From the NCBI GenBank assembly GCA_032717465.1, contig CM064697.1, forward strand, positions 2,340,001-2,404,000: a stretch of 64,000 bases of DNA, written 5' to 3'. The position numbers were made by a program, and so were the translations under genes. Origin of the DNA: Coenobita brevimanus. Taxonomy: Eukaryota > Arthropoda > Malacostraca > Decapoda > Coenobitidae. This document shows positions 45,222-57,775 of this stretch, piece by piece; positions within the stretch are counted from its first letter, which is position 1, and each line of letters starts with the position of its first letter. The notes beneath the pieces were generated by a model that was not told the origin of the DNA, ran no database searches, and saw only the letters and a program-made list of their open reading frames with translations.

Positions 45222-45584
45222 TACTTGTTGGAGGAGATTATGTATTCGCCTATGTTTGTCTGTTTGTCCACATGATATCTTCAAATGTTCTCGATGAATT
45301 TCAATGAGATTTTGTGGAAGGGTAGGCCATAGTCCAAGAAAGAATTGATTCAATTTTGGGGCGGATCCTGATCCAGAGCCTACGAATCTCGCACAATATC
45401 TCCAAAAGTTCTCACTTAATTTCAATAAAATTTTATAGAGGAGTGGACCATGGGTCAAGGAACAGTTGATTAAATTCGGGGGCGGATCCATATCTATGTA
45501 TTCCACACAATATCCTCAGGGTGCCGAATCCGGATCCATTTTGATGACAGTGGCATTGGCGGATGTATATGAGTGCTTTCTAGT
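45222..45584 (-). mobile_element. Dispersed element with TTGGCGGA-type ends, inverted copy with internal duplication
   Basis: Same family as 61.6 kb in the opposite orientation. It starts cttgttggaggagattatgt with gtttgtctgtttgt and ends gcattggcggatgtatatga with gtgctttctagtt. An internal block (gttctc, atttcaat, aaattttgtgg, aggccatagtccaag, gggcggatcc) is present twice, at about 45289-45368 and 45405-45487. Confidence 0.75.
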
Positions 45585-46170
45585 TATCATTAAGTGTTAC
45601 TACTGTCGCGACAATTCCTGTAGCTTTCCTTCAGTGGAGTACCGCCTCCTTTCCTCACAGCATCACCATTTGTCCTCGTATCTGAAAATGCTGATAACTA
45701 ACAGTTTTTTTTTAATGTTCTGCTTTCTCTGTGCTAATTTTAGTCCAAAAGTGGCTGTTGCGTGTATGTTAATTTCCTCTCTATTTTGTCCCCAGCGATC
45801 TAGACTGGAATAATTTGTACAGAACTTTACCCGTATATCCGACCGTCTTGGAGGGTGTTCTATCGGATCTGAAGACCTTTTTTAACGAATTATACTTCGG
45901 CTTATTATGATAATCTTTTTTTCTCCACTTTACTCCTTAGATCACAGTTTTCATAAATAATGTGTCCAGTCGTTCCATCATGGCCACTGAAGCCCCATAA
46001 GCAACGGTATTGTGCATTGGATTGAGGGGCTGTCAGGCAGTACTTAATGTGACTTTCACTGCAATGACTATTACTTCATAAACCCTCAGAGTGCTGAGCT
46101 AATTACGGAAGTTATCCACTAGTGCAAGGAAGTATACATGCCATGCTGTTTTCCTGTAGTGAAAGAACAT
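45585..46170. other. No gene recognised
   Basis: Mixed AT-leaning DNA. Confidence 0.5.

Positions 46171-46253
<83 letters not shown>
46171..46253. repeat. (TG)n with two ttt interruptions
   Basis: 83 bp of TG interrupted twice by tttg. Confidence 0.97.
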
Positions 46254-46549
46254 CGTGGTTTAAAAGTTGAGTCTGTTATCAGAAAATGTCAAGGATTATA
46301 AAGGAGAGAATGTGTTCGTTACCTGCTGAATGTGTTAGTATGTGTGAGTGGATGGTTACGTAATTCCTTGAGAATGTGTGTGCGATGTGTGAGTGTATTA
46401 AAATATGTGCTCTGTTGTGGAGTGACTGGATCTAGAGTGTGTGTTATTTATGAGTGTCTGTGTGTACGTGTGTGTGAGAATTGTTGTGTGTTAGTGTGGG
46501 GGTGACAGATGTGGGTCAGAGTGCAGGGACGAGTACGTAATCCAGCTCT

Positions 46550-47035
46550 CGTGTTTCACCACCAGAGGGCCCACACTGTGTTCCCTCCCCCGTTCTTTAA
46601 TCCGCTCCCCTTTCCCCACCCTCTTCCCCTGTGTGTACCACCAGGCCCTTAATAGAGTCTCCTCCCCTTCCTCTCCTTTACCCCTCCCCATCTCTCTCAC
46701 TGCACTACTGGGGTCTGTATCCAGTTCACTCTCTCTCCCTCTCACACTAACACCAGTTGAACCACAAGGCTCTTCATGTAGAGCCCTCCTCCTCCCTCTC
46801 CCTCTCTCTTCATGTTTAGGTCCATCCTATAGTCACCTCCCCCTCCCTTTCCCCTCACTGCACCTTAGGATATTTATAAATGTTTCCTTCCTCTCCCCCT
46901 CACGCTTTCCCGTCCATTCACTGCACCACAAGACTCATTATATGTTTCCTCCCCTCCCTCTTCACTTCATCACAAGTATCTTTGGTCTGTTTATAATCTA
47001 CTCCTCATACCGCACATCTTAACTACACCACTACA
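46550..47035. repeat. Pyrimidine-rich array with recurring ACCACAAG motif
   Basis: accaccagaggg, accaccaggccc, accacaaggctc, accttaggatat, accacaagactc and tcacaagtatc occur in order near 46560, 46637, 46759, 46860, 46922 and 46969. Each is followed by a variable cctccc tract, giving a diverged unit of about 60-120 bp. Confidence 0.7.
46559..46570 (+). promoter_or_regulatory. CTCF-core-like 12-mer
   Basis: CCACCAGAGGGC matches the vertebrate-type CTCF core CCASYAGRKGGC at every position. It lies in a tandem array whose other copies have lost the match, so it may be coincidental. Confidence 0.2.
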
Positions 47036-47045
47036 GTCTACCACT

Positions 47046-47252
47046 GTTACTCTAACTTGATCTAAAATAGCCATTTCTGTGATTGAATGCTTAGTTGTAA
47101 AAATAGATTACCGATAGAGTATGATGCTATTAACGAAGAAATTCCATCGAGTGGATGTAGACATAGTTTTGTCTCATTCTGCCACTGAGCTGCGTGACGT
47201 AAGTTGCAAAATGACAAAAATCTGGGCCAGGTTAAGGCAAGGGAATAAAGTA
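47046..47252. repeat. Dispersed repeat shared with 35.3-35.6 kb, copy 2
   Basis: cttgatctaaaatagccatt near the start and tctgggccaggttaaggc with gggaataaagta at the end parallel 35345-35560. Confidence 0.6.
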
Positions 47253-47936
<684 letters not shown>

Positions 47937-48064
47937 ATGCCTTACAGCAACAGGTCTCCCTCAGTTTACATGAACGTAATCCACATCGAGTATGCTTAGT
48001 TTCTCTTTTAAAAGTGAAACCACGCAAATACACCAAGTACGGGTTTCAAGCGTTCTTTTTCACC

Positions 48065-49315
48065 CACCCACCCCCACCTTTCAGACTACCAGACCAGACA
48101 ACATAAAGCTCAAGCGCCCGACTTTTCTCCTTCAAATCATAAAACTTCATTTCAGACACCCCTTCCTCCCTTCCTTTCAGACCATCAGATTTCTGCTGAC
48201 TTGAATCACCCTGTTTTTCCCGCTCTCCATTGGATCTTAACACCATGAAGCCACGGCACAGATCTCACTTGTCCTTTCCTTCTCCTCTCCTTCAGGCCAT
48301 ATTACGGTAAAAGCCTCAGGCGCCTTATCTCCTTCTTCTTTCTCTTGCTCTTCACAACAAATTATAAGACCTTTGGATTACTGCTAAGACCTTCAGCAAC
48401 CCACCCCATCCTTCCCATCCCCTTCGGATCACTAAATCACCAAACCACAACCCAGGTCTCAGTTACCCTTCTTTCCTCTTCCCCTCAAACGGAACTTCAA
48501 ACGATACCATCAAGCCAATGCAGTTACTGTACCTCAGACTTTCCACCCCTTGCTTCTCTCTTCTCCAGACCGTCAAACCACAACCTAGACCTCAGTTGCC
48601 TTTGTTTCCCCTCAGCCGGAACCTCAAACGATACCATTACACCTATGCAAATACCTTAGACTTTACACTCCTTCCTTCTCATCCTCTCCAGACCATTAGA
48701 CCACCAGACCACAGTCCAAACCTCAATCACCCTTCTTGTCCTTTCTTTAAAGCGATACCATCACACCATTACAGGGCTCAAATTCACAGACAGACTTACG
48801 ATCGCGTGTCCCTCGTAATTCAGACCTGTTTTTGCTTGAAGAAGAGACATAGGAAGACTTTACAACTTTCCATTTTTCGTCATCCCTGCAAGAACAAATT
48901 TCACGTATGACAGAAAATTGATCTTACTTTAGTTTGTGAATCTTGCCATAGATGTCAGAAGTTTCCCTCCCCAATTTCCTCCTCCCTTCCTGGTATTAGA
49001 CCATGAGACCAAAAATTAAATCTGAATCGCCCCACTTTCCCGATCCCTTCAAACTGTAAGACCATAAGACCAACGTAGTGAGTTCAAGTATCCTTTCCTT
49101 TCCTCCCCAGACCACTAGACCAGTAAACCAGAGTCAAGACATAAATCACCTCACTTTCCCCGTCTCCTCGGTCGATACCGTTAAATGCAGGTATCTTAAG
49201 CATCCCATCGTCCATTACCCTCTTCCTCAAACCATTAGACCACAAGGCCACAACCCAGACCCCCAGACGTCTCCCTCTGCCCTCCACCATTAGACCGTAA
49301 GACCATCAGAAGCAG
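48065..49315. repeat. Degenerate tandem array, unit about 100-135 bp
   Basis: Each unit carries a cagaccattagaccaccaga phrase, then cctcaatcaccctt, a pyrimidine stretch and often aaacgataccatcac. Good copies start near 48431, 48567 and 48688; further copies with 'gaccataagacca' lie at 49000-49310. Frames up to 130 codons are artefacts. Confidence 0.8.
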
Positions 49316-49329
49316 CGACCCACTCGGAG

Positions 49330-50930
49330 CAGCACGGGGGAGGTGTAATGCAACCCGACTTGAAACGAGACGCACAAACACACAAAGCGATTCAAAACAA
49401 ACGGAGAGAGGATTATCGGGAGAATGGGGCGCGGGTGGGGGAAGGAGGGGAGGCGAAGGGTAGCAAGGATGATGATGATGATGTGGGGAGGAGATTGTTG
49501 GTTTGGGCTGGGGAGAACTGTGTAAGTAGGAGGGAAATGAAGTTGATGGGCTGACATATTGTGAAAGAAAGAAATAACTGGAGGATGATGTGAAATTGTC
49601 GGACTGGGATGAGAAGGAATGTGTAAGTAGGAGGGGAATGAGGTTGATGAGAATGAATCACTGTGAAAAAGATGGATGATTGGAGGAGGATGTGGGGAGG
49701 AGAGTGGTGGATTGGGATAAGGAGGACTGTGTAAGTAGGAGATGAAGTTAGTGGAAGTGAAGTACTGTGTCAAAGTGGATAGTTAACCTTTGGTAGTATG
49801 ATAGGTATGGTTGTATGGTTGTGTGAGAAGGAGTGGATTAGGGTATTTTTGGATGAAGTTCTTTGGAAAAAAAAAAAAGAAGTGGCTGGACAGTGATGCC
49901 TGAAGGAGATTGTAGATTGTGGATAGAGAAGGTTGTATAATTAAGGAAGTGGAGTGCATTGGGGCAAGAGGGAATACTATGACAAAGAAGGAGAGTTGGA
50001 TGGTGATGCACGGAGAAACTGAAGGATGGTGTAAGGAGGAGGAGGAAGAGGAGAAGGAGAAGGAAGAGGAGGGGATGTATGAGAACGAGGGGCATTGAGG
50101 ATGAGGAGAATGTGTGATTAGGAAGTGTCTGTATTGGGCCGAAATTTAGTTGTTGAGTACAAGAAGGGAGTAAAACAGTGCTGAATGGCTGCAGAAGCGA
50201 ATGATATGAGATGTGACTGGCCACGAAGAGATGCGGATGGCTGTGAGAGTCGTGAAATGTGGAATAGTGATGGATTACGAAGTGGGGAAGTAAAAAAAAT
50301 GTTGGAGAAGGGAAGAGGGAGGGCGGTGGGGAAGGGAGATGAAGGGAGGGAAGAGAAAGGTCGAGAGAAGAGGGTGGGATAGAGGGGAGGTGAAAGAAGG
50401 AAAGGATACTGAGGAGGGAAGATAGGGGTATTGTGAGGGAAAGGGTGTGAGGAAGGAGGGGTAGAAGAGAGGAGAGGAGTCAGGAGGAGGGGTAGAAGAG
50501 AGGAGAGGAGTCAGGAGAGGGAAGGGCTATGGGGTGAGGGGAGAGAAAAGCAAGTGGGTTGAAGGAGGTAAGGGGAGAGAAGGGTAAAGGAGAGGGATGA
50601 GAGGGGATAAGGCAGAGGAGAGTGATGAGAAAGAAGAGCAGAGGGGAAGAGAGGGAGGGGGTTAGGGGAGAACAATGAGGAGTAGGAAAAAAGAAAGGGA
50701 GAAGAATGGGAATGAGATCGGTGAGTGGATTGAAGGGTAAATAGGGGATAGGGAGGGAGGGAATAGGGGAGAGAAGGGCAGGGGGAAGGAAAGAGGTTAC
50801 GAGTGAGGGGAGGAAAGGGTTGGGGTATGAGGGGAGAGAGGAGCCAAGGAGAGGAGAGGGGTGAGGGATGAGGGGAAACGAGGGGAGGGTTGAGGGGAGG
50901 CGGCGGTTTCTGCTCAATTTGACGTGATCG
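49330..50930. repeat. 1.6-kb purine tract
   Basis: The plus strand is mostly A and G. gaggagtcaggaggaggggt repeats near 50,470-50,520, and gaggggagagaa units dominate after 50,280. A 255-codon minus-strand frame (51278-50511) is a composition artefact. Confidence 0.9.
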
Positions 50931-50949
50931 GATAGCGTTGTGTTGGTGG

Positions 50950-51460
50950 GTGGCGAGTGCTGCACCCCCTTCCCCCTCACTCCACGTTGTCCCCTTCTCC
51001 CCTTTCTCCCTCCCTATCATTGCTCTCCCATTCTTCCTACCCCGATCAACGCTCCTCCCCTCGTCCTCTCCTTGCCTCCCTCCCCTCCGCCTTCCACCCA
51101 TTTCTATACCTTCTTGTTCTCCAGTTTTCTTTTTTTCATTCCTTTTTCTCCATTTCAGTATTTTCTCTACTTGTCTTGTTTTATCTGTCCTCTGCCCTCC
51201 ATTGCTATCCACGCACTTTTTTTTTTCTCTCACATCCTCTTGTCTTCCTAACTTCTCTTCCTTTAACATACTCCGCATCTCCAGTATATATCTCTTTCCA
51301 CACCTCCCTCCCTCGGTCAGCTATGTACACCCCCATCTCTCCTACCCATTTCCATTTCACTTTTCTCTTCCTCTCCATCCATTCCTCTCTCGCCCCATTT
51401 TCCTCTCTCACCACTCATTCCTCTGCCTTATTACTAGTATCCCCTTAATATCTAGTTCAT
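50950..51460. repeat. 0.5-kb pyrimidine tract directly after the purine tract
   Basis: C/T-rich plus strand (ctccctcccctccgccttcc and similar). With the preceding tract it forms a purine-to-pyrimidine switch at about 50,935. Confidence 0.9.
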
Positions 51461-51784
51461 AATCATTCCTGCTTTGGACTTCTAAATGTCTTTTCTGTTG
51501 CATCCTGTCCGTTGTATGCCTCTTCTCATGTACTGCTTTGGTCGTGTAAATCCTCACTTCTTCTTTTCGCCTCTCATGTATAACTATTATCCTTATAGCT
51601 TTGGGTTTCTATAGCTTTACTTCTCTTCTCTCACTTGTTTGAACTGCAGAGTGATAATATATGGGACGAAAAGTTCCAACACTCATTGTAGCATGATCGC
51701 TACAGAAAGCTTCCTTGTTTATGTTACAAGTAAAAAAAAATCATGTCAACCTAGTCAGCTTGAAAGTGTCCTAATTACATTGTT

Positions 51785-51786
<2 letters not shown>
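51461..51786. other. No gene recognised
   Basis: AT-leaning mixed DNA. Confidence 0.5.
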
Positions 51787-51836
<50 letters not shown>

Positions 51837-51855
51837 GGTATACGTGTGTGTGTGT

Positions 51856-51886
<31 letters not shown>
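51787..51886. repeat. Compound microsatellite (TA)n(GT)n(GA)n
   Basis: About 48 bp TA, a short GT run, then 27 bp GA. Confidence 0.97.
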
Positions 51887-52611
51887 AGGGGGGGAAGGGG
51901 GGTGCTCTGAGGCTTTCTGAGTGAGGCTTGTCAGAAACAGTTGACGGGCCCGATGCGCTTTTTTCCCCTCTCTTATCGGGATCACAAATGGACACTTAGG
52001 GAGTGGCGGATCGATCGCTTGCCGTCCTGATCCCACCCCCAACAACCTTTCCATCAACCAGACTCACCGGCCTTTGGATCACGGAGTTTTCAGGACCGAA
52101 GATTTCTTCCAGTCACCATTTTAACCCTCTTTGCCTTCTCTTCCTTATGGCTCAATCGGCCCTCATCTCCCTCCATCAACCCTCCCCTCAAAAACATCCC
52201 AACTGAGGGACAATAATTCATTAAAAAACGGGCGATTTCCCCTCTCTGGTTGGCCACATGCTGTCCGCGTGCTGAGGGGGAGTCGAGGGTTGGGAGAGGG
52301 AGGAGGGGAGAGAAAGAGGAGGAGGGGAAAGTAAAGTAAAAAAAGAGGGTTAATAAGACTAGGACTCGCCTCAGGGGCTTGGTCTTTAGACGGGGCTTCT
52401 GGTGACGGGATCTGATTTTTTTACTCCCAAAAGAACGAGATGAATAGGGGAGGATTTTCTAGCTCTCTGGCTGCTGAAAATTTTGATGATTAATTAAAAG
52501 TTGTGTGAATGGGGTGTGTCATGTGTATTGAAGGTGACTTGCATTGATCGCGGCGACCCTCCCGTCCATTGTTGCCGCCACAAAGGAGGAGACGAGTAAT
52601 ATTCCACACAC
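51887..52611. promoter_or_regulatory. Complex region with homeodomain- and SOX-like sites
   Basis: Mostly non-repetitive with CG dinucleotides. It contains gggacaataattcattaaaa near 52207, gatgattaattaaaag near 52484 and ccattgttg near 52567. No credible frame. Enhancer function is inference. Confidence 0.22.
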
Positions 52612-53060
52612 TGCCAGGTTTTTGTAGCAGCCTGTATTATTCCGTGTTACAGCAGCTTCCAGTGGGGTCCCGTCTGAATGCTGTACCGACTGGATTATTG
52701 TAAAGTACAGGTGATTCCAGTAGGGCCCTGTCTGAGTACAGTACCGTTTGTATTACTTCACATTACAGTAGGTTCCAATTGGGTCCTGTCTAAGTATTGT
52801 ACATCTTCTTTTCTGAGTAGTGTACGTCTCTTGTCTGAGTACTGTATCCTTCCTGTCAGGCTACTGTATCACTCCTATCTGACCTCTGTACCTCTTGTAT
52901 CATTCCACACTACAGTACCTTTCAGTGGATTTCATCTGAATGCTGCATTTCCTGTGTTATTTTACGGTACAGCAGCTTCAAGTGAATGTCTGATTTCCAT
53001 ATCCTTATTATTTCACTTTACAGCAGGTTCTAGTGAGGTACTGTCTGAGTGCTGTACCCT
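52612..53060. repeat. Tandem array, 58-bp unit with 20-bp sub-duplications
   Basis: Units begin ttccagtggggtcccgtctg and continue aatgctgtacc ... ttattgtaaagtacag. The first three start at 52657, 52715 and 52773, exactly 58 bp apart. Near 52,810-52,890 a short piece (tctgagtactgtatccttc) is repeated several times, then longer units return. Confidence 0.85.
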
Positions 53061-53214
53061 GATTGTCCTGGGAGTGCCCTGAGGTGGAGCTGTTTGGGTA
53101 TTTTTATTTCCATAACCTCGTCATCCGAGGATATCGTGTGTATTTCATGTTTGATATCTCCAGAATATTTAATACCGCATGCGAGAGATTTTTTGTATTG
53201 AGGTGCTTGGAAAA

Positions 53215-53319
53215 TAGCCTTCAGTACGCTTTTCTGGAAGGGATTTTCTTTTCCAAAATTTGAATAAAATAAGTTAGAGGCAGCATGAAATTAATACGCC
53301 ATCATAGAGAAGGGACTAA
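53215..53319 (+). mobile_element. TTAA palindromic element, right half
   Basis: tttgaataaaataagttaga with ggcagcatgaaattaat, then ccatcatagagaagggacta, correspond to the right inner block and right terminal repeat (gggttaa changed to gggactaa). Confidence 0.45.
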
Positions 53320-53849
53320 GGCGTTGAAGAACCTGTGGAGGGAGGGCGTTTATTCAGGGGAGGATGGGTGTGTATGAAGGCACAGTGATTCTAAATGTGC
53401 CTTGCTAATGTAGTGTCTGAACTTATATGCCAAGGAACGAACGAAAAAGGAGTGTAAGTGTTGGAAATGGGGGGTCTAAGGGATATAAGTGGGGTGAAAT
53501 GGTTTGACAGTGAGAATTGACAGTAAGAGAGGTACTAAAGTTGACATAGTGTAATGGAACTGGTTGACCGGGGTGTTAATGGGAGGATGATGTGAAGGAG
53601 AATTTGGATTACGGAAGCCTGACCATCATGGAGGGCGAGAGGCGTCAATGGAACAGAGTTAATATGGAAAGAAGGGGTAAATGGAAGAATTATTCGCCGT
53701 CCATAACCCATAATGAGAAAAGGACGAGGCGATCAGAGTAAAAAGCAACGGCGCGTAGTTGTGGAAAATATTAAGTTGCTGTGATGTAAAACTTAATCCG
53801 CAGTAGCTGAGAACGTGAATTGAATTAGTGAATGAGGATGCATTTTTCT

Positions 53850-53853
<4 letters not shown>
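53320..53853. other. No gene recognised; purine-leaning
   Basis: A/G-rich in places, without clear units. Confidence 0.5.

Positions 53854-53889
<36 letters not shown>
53854..53889. repeat. (GA)n microsatellite
   Basis: 36 bp of AG. Confidence 0.97.
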
Positions 53890-55044
<1,155 letters not shown>

Positions 55045-55099
55045 ACCCTGGGGAAGAAGGCACATAATCCCTAGTGCCACCCACAGACCACACACCGAT

Positions 55100-55960
55100 C
55101 CCAGCAGGGGGGAGGAGGATGAAGTGGGGCTGGGGTGAAGGAGGGGGAGTAATAAGGCAGGGGGGAAAAGGGGGGAAGTGGAGGCAGGAGTAGTAGGGGA
55201 GGGGGGAAAGGAGGGAAGAAGCTAAGAGTAGTGAGGGAGGGGGAAAGGAGGGAACAGATTAGTGAGGGAGGGAGAAAGGAGAGAAAGGGATGGGGGTAGT
55301 GAGGGAGGGAGAGAGGAGGGATGGGGATAGGAATAGTGAGGGAGGAAGGGTGGAAAGGGGGCAAAAGTAGTGAGGGGTTAGGGAAAAGAGGAGACGGGAA
55401 AAAGGAGGAATTGGAAGTGAAAGGGGGAAAAGAAGTGAAGAGGAGAAGGAAAAGGGATGGGAGATGAAAAGGGGATTGAAATAGCGAAGAGAAAAGAGAA
55501 GGGATTCAGGAGAGAGGGGAATGGGGTGACGAGAGGGGGATGGAAGGGGTCGGGAAATTACAAAGGGAGGGAAAAGGGGGTGAACGGCAGACCTAAAAGA
55601 GGGGGAAGGGTGAGGATGTTGGGAAAAGGAGGAGTAGATATGAGATGGTAAGTGGGTTAAGGATGAAGTGAGGGGAAGGAGATGAGAGGTGCGAGGTAAA
55701 GGCGGGGAAATAGAGAATGGTGAGAGAAGTAAAAGAGAATTGTTGGACAGAAATGAGAAAGAATTGATGAGTGAGTGAAGAAGGAATAGTAAAAGGGGAT
55801 GAGAAAGGAGCTATAAAGAGCAGTGAGAGAGGAGCAGAAGAGGAGGGAGTAGGGAAAAAGAAAGAAATGAAAGAGGGAAAGGGGGCGTAGGAAATGGTGG
55901 GGGAGGTAAGGGGGAGGCATGAGTAGTAAGGGTGGGCATTGGAAAAGAAATGATGGCACT
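55100..55960. repeat. Purine tract with about 30-50-bp units
   Basis: gtagtgagggagggggaaag-like units recur near 55185, 55230, 55260, 55300 and 55335. The tract continues in less regular form. Minus-strand frames (up to 162 codons) are artefacts. Confidence 0.85.
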
Positions 55961-56846
55961 TGTCGAAAGAGGTGTTTGGGAGTTCATTGGTAGCAGGTTT
56001 ATTGAAAAGGGTAATTTGTAAAGAGAAAATCCTCCTAGTTTTATAGTGTTGACGTCTCACCAGTAACGAGCTGAGTTTCACAGACGTGGTTTATGTTGTT
56101 GTATTATTTTATCAAAGGAAGCCGAAGCAATGGAGCTGCATTTCCAGGAAGTCCCAATTAAAAGAGTCAGACAGGTGTCCATTGTTGCAGAAACCTGTTC
56201 TCGTACACTGCCTAAGAATAATTATATATCCAGTGGCTCAGCGTACACAGAATGGCTAGTCAATCTCAAGTTTGCAATGACGTTGTTCTTTTTGTTGAAG
56301 GGGACGTGTAAGATATATTTAGAGGTTAGGCATGGAAAGTTGAGAGATGTGGTTGAAGTTAAGTGATATATAACTAGTGTAAACATTTTTCCCGATTAAT
56401 TCATCCTGGCTGAAAAGTGGAAAGACAGTACAAATATGTCTTTAGAAGAATCATCGAGCAGGTATTCCTACGACAGGAAAGTAAGACCTTCTTGTGTAGC
56501 TACAGTGAAAAAGAAAACGAAACAGTGGACATCTGGCGGCTCTTGGTCAGCCTAACGTGGCGATATCGGGAAGTGTAATTTATCACGCTGAGCAAAGAAA
56601 AGTTTATAGTCACTGTTTTAATCCCAGCAAGCGCATCAAGAACCAGGAGTCTACCAGCAATTTAAATGAGGATAATGTAGGGAACATGTTGATGAAGAAG
56701 AGAAAATCCTTAGGTATGAAAGCAAACGAGACATTAAGCTGTCCCTTTTTAACTATTAATATAACAAATTCTTCATTGTACAGTAGTATATAGAATTTGA
56801 ATTTGTCGAGGGGATAATACACACACATCAAAAGTTAGAGCCAAGA

Positions 56847-56850
<4 letters not shown>
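55961..56850. other. No gene recognised
   Basis: AT-rich unique-looking DNA. A 78-codon plus-strand frame at 56130 and another at 56557 show no domain. Confidence 0.5.
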
Positions 56851-56893
<43 letters not shown>

Positions 56894-56974
56894 TCCTTAG
56901 AAATGAATAAAAATAGTTTAGCTACTGACTTAAAAAACAAATTGGCTTGTTTAGTTTATGAAATTTATTTAGAA

Positions 56975-57010
<36 letters not shown>
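56851..57010. repeat. Two (GA)n microsatellites 90 bp apart
   Basis: 40 bp at 56851-56890 and 31 bp at 56980-57010. Confidence 0.97.
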
Positions 57011-57015
<5 letters not shown>

Positions 57016-57185
57016 GCCCGTAAATTTTGCCAGGTTGAGATGGAACGGAATATCGGCCAACATAACTGAGTGCAGCGAATCGGTACAGCCTTGTGTCCTG
57101 GGGTGGAGAAAGTTAAAAGGTGATTGTTATAAACGAAGTAAAATGTGTCGAAATTGCAAGGTATTATCAGTGTGCGTATGTGGGT

Positions 57186-57308
<123 letters not shown>

Positions 57309-57589
57309 CTTCCAGTTTCGACATATGAAGAAAATGAGCACTGTGTGTATCTGTGAACAAATACAGATATTTTACAGGTGCCTGGAACATTCGAAATACA
57401 AATCAACTAGCACGAGAAGCAGCAAAACTCCAAATATTCTTTCCCAATAATTCTCAGTGAAAAGAAACTGTTTGCTCAGAGGCTGGACAGTGTAAGGTTA
57501 ACAGGTGTGCAAGACTTGAGGTGGGCACCGGGGGCTCCTGACGAGTGCTGATCGACCGACTGTCAGCTTGAGGGACGTGAGGGGGCGGC

Positions 57590-57733
57590 CGTGATGGGGA
57601 GGGGAGATGCCTGGGAGACGACGTGAGAGGGTGAGGGGAGAGAGAGAGAAAGGGAAAGGTAATGTGTGAGGGTGAGAGTGAAAGGGTAAGTAAATGTATG
57701 AGGGGGGGTGGGACAGGGAGATAAAGAGGTGTC

Positions 57734-57769
<36 letters not shown>

Positions 57770-57775
57770 AAGAAA
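57590..57775. repeat. Purine array, left part
   Basis: gtgtgagggtgagagtgaaa with gggtaagtaaatgtatgagg, then (GA)n at 57738-57764. It matches the array on the other side of the LINE insertion. Confidence 0.8.

Noticed and set aside
50511..51278. 255-codon minus-strand frame
   Set aside because: Spans the purine/pyrimidine switch; Lys/Arg/Glu/Gly half then Ser/Pro/Leu half, pure composition effect.
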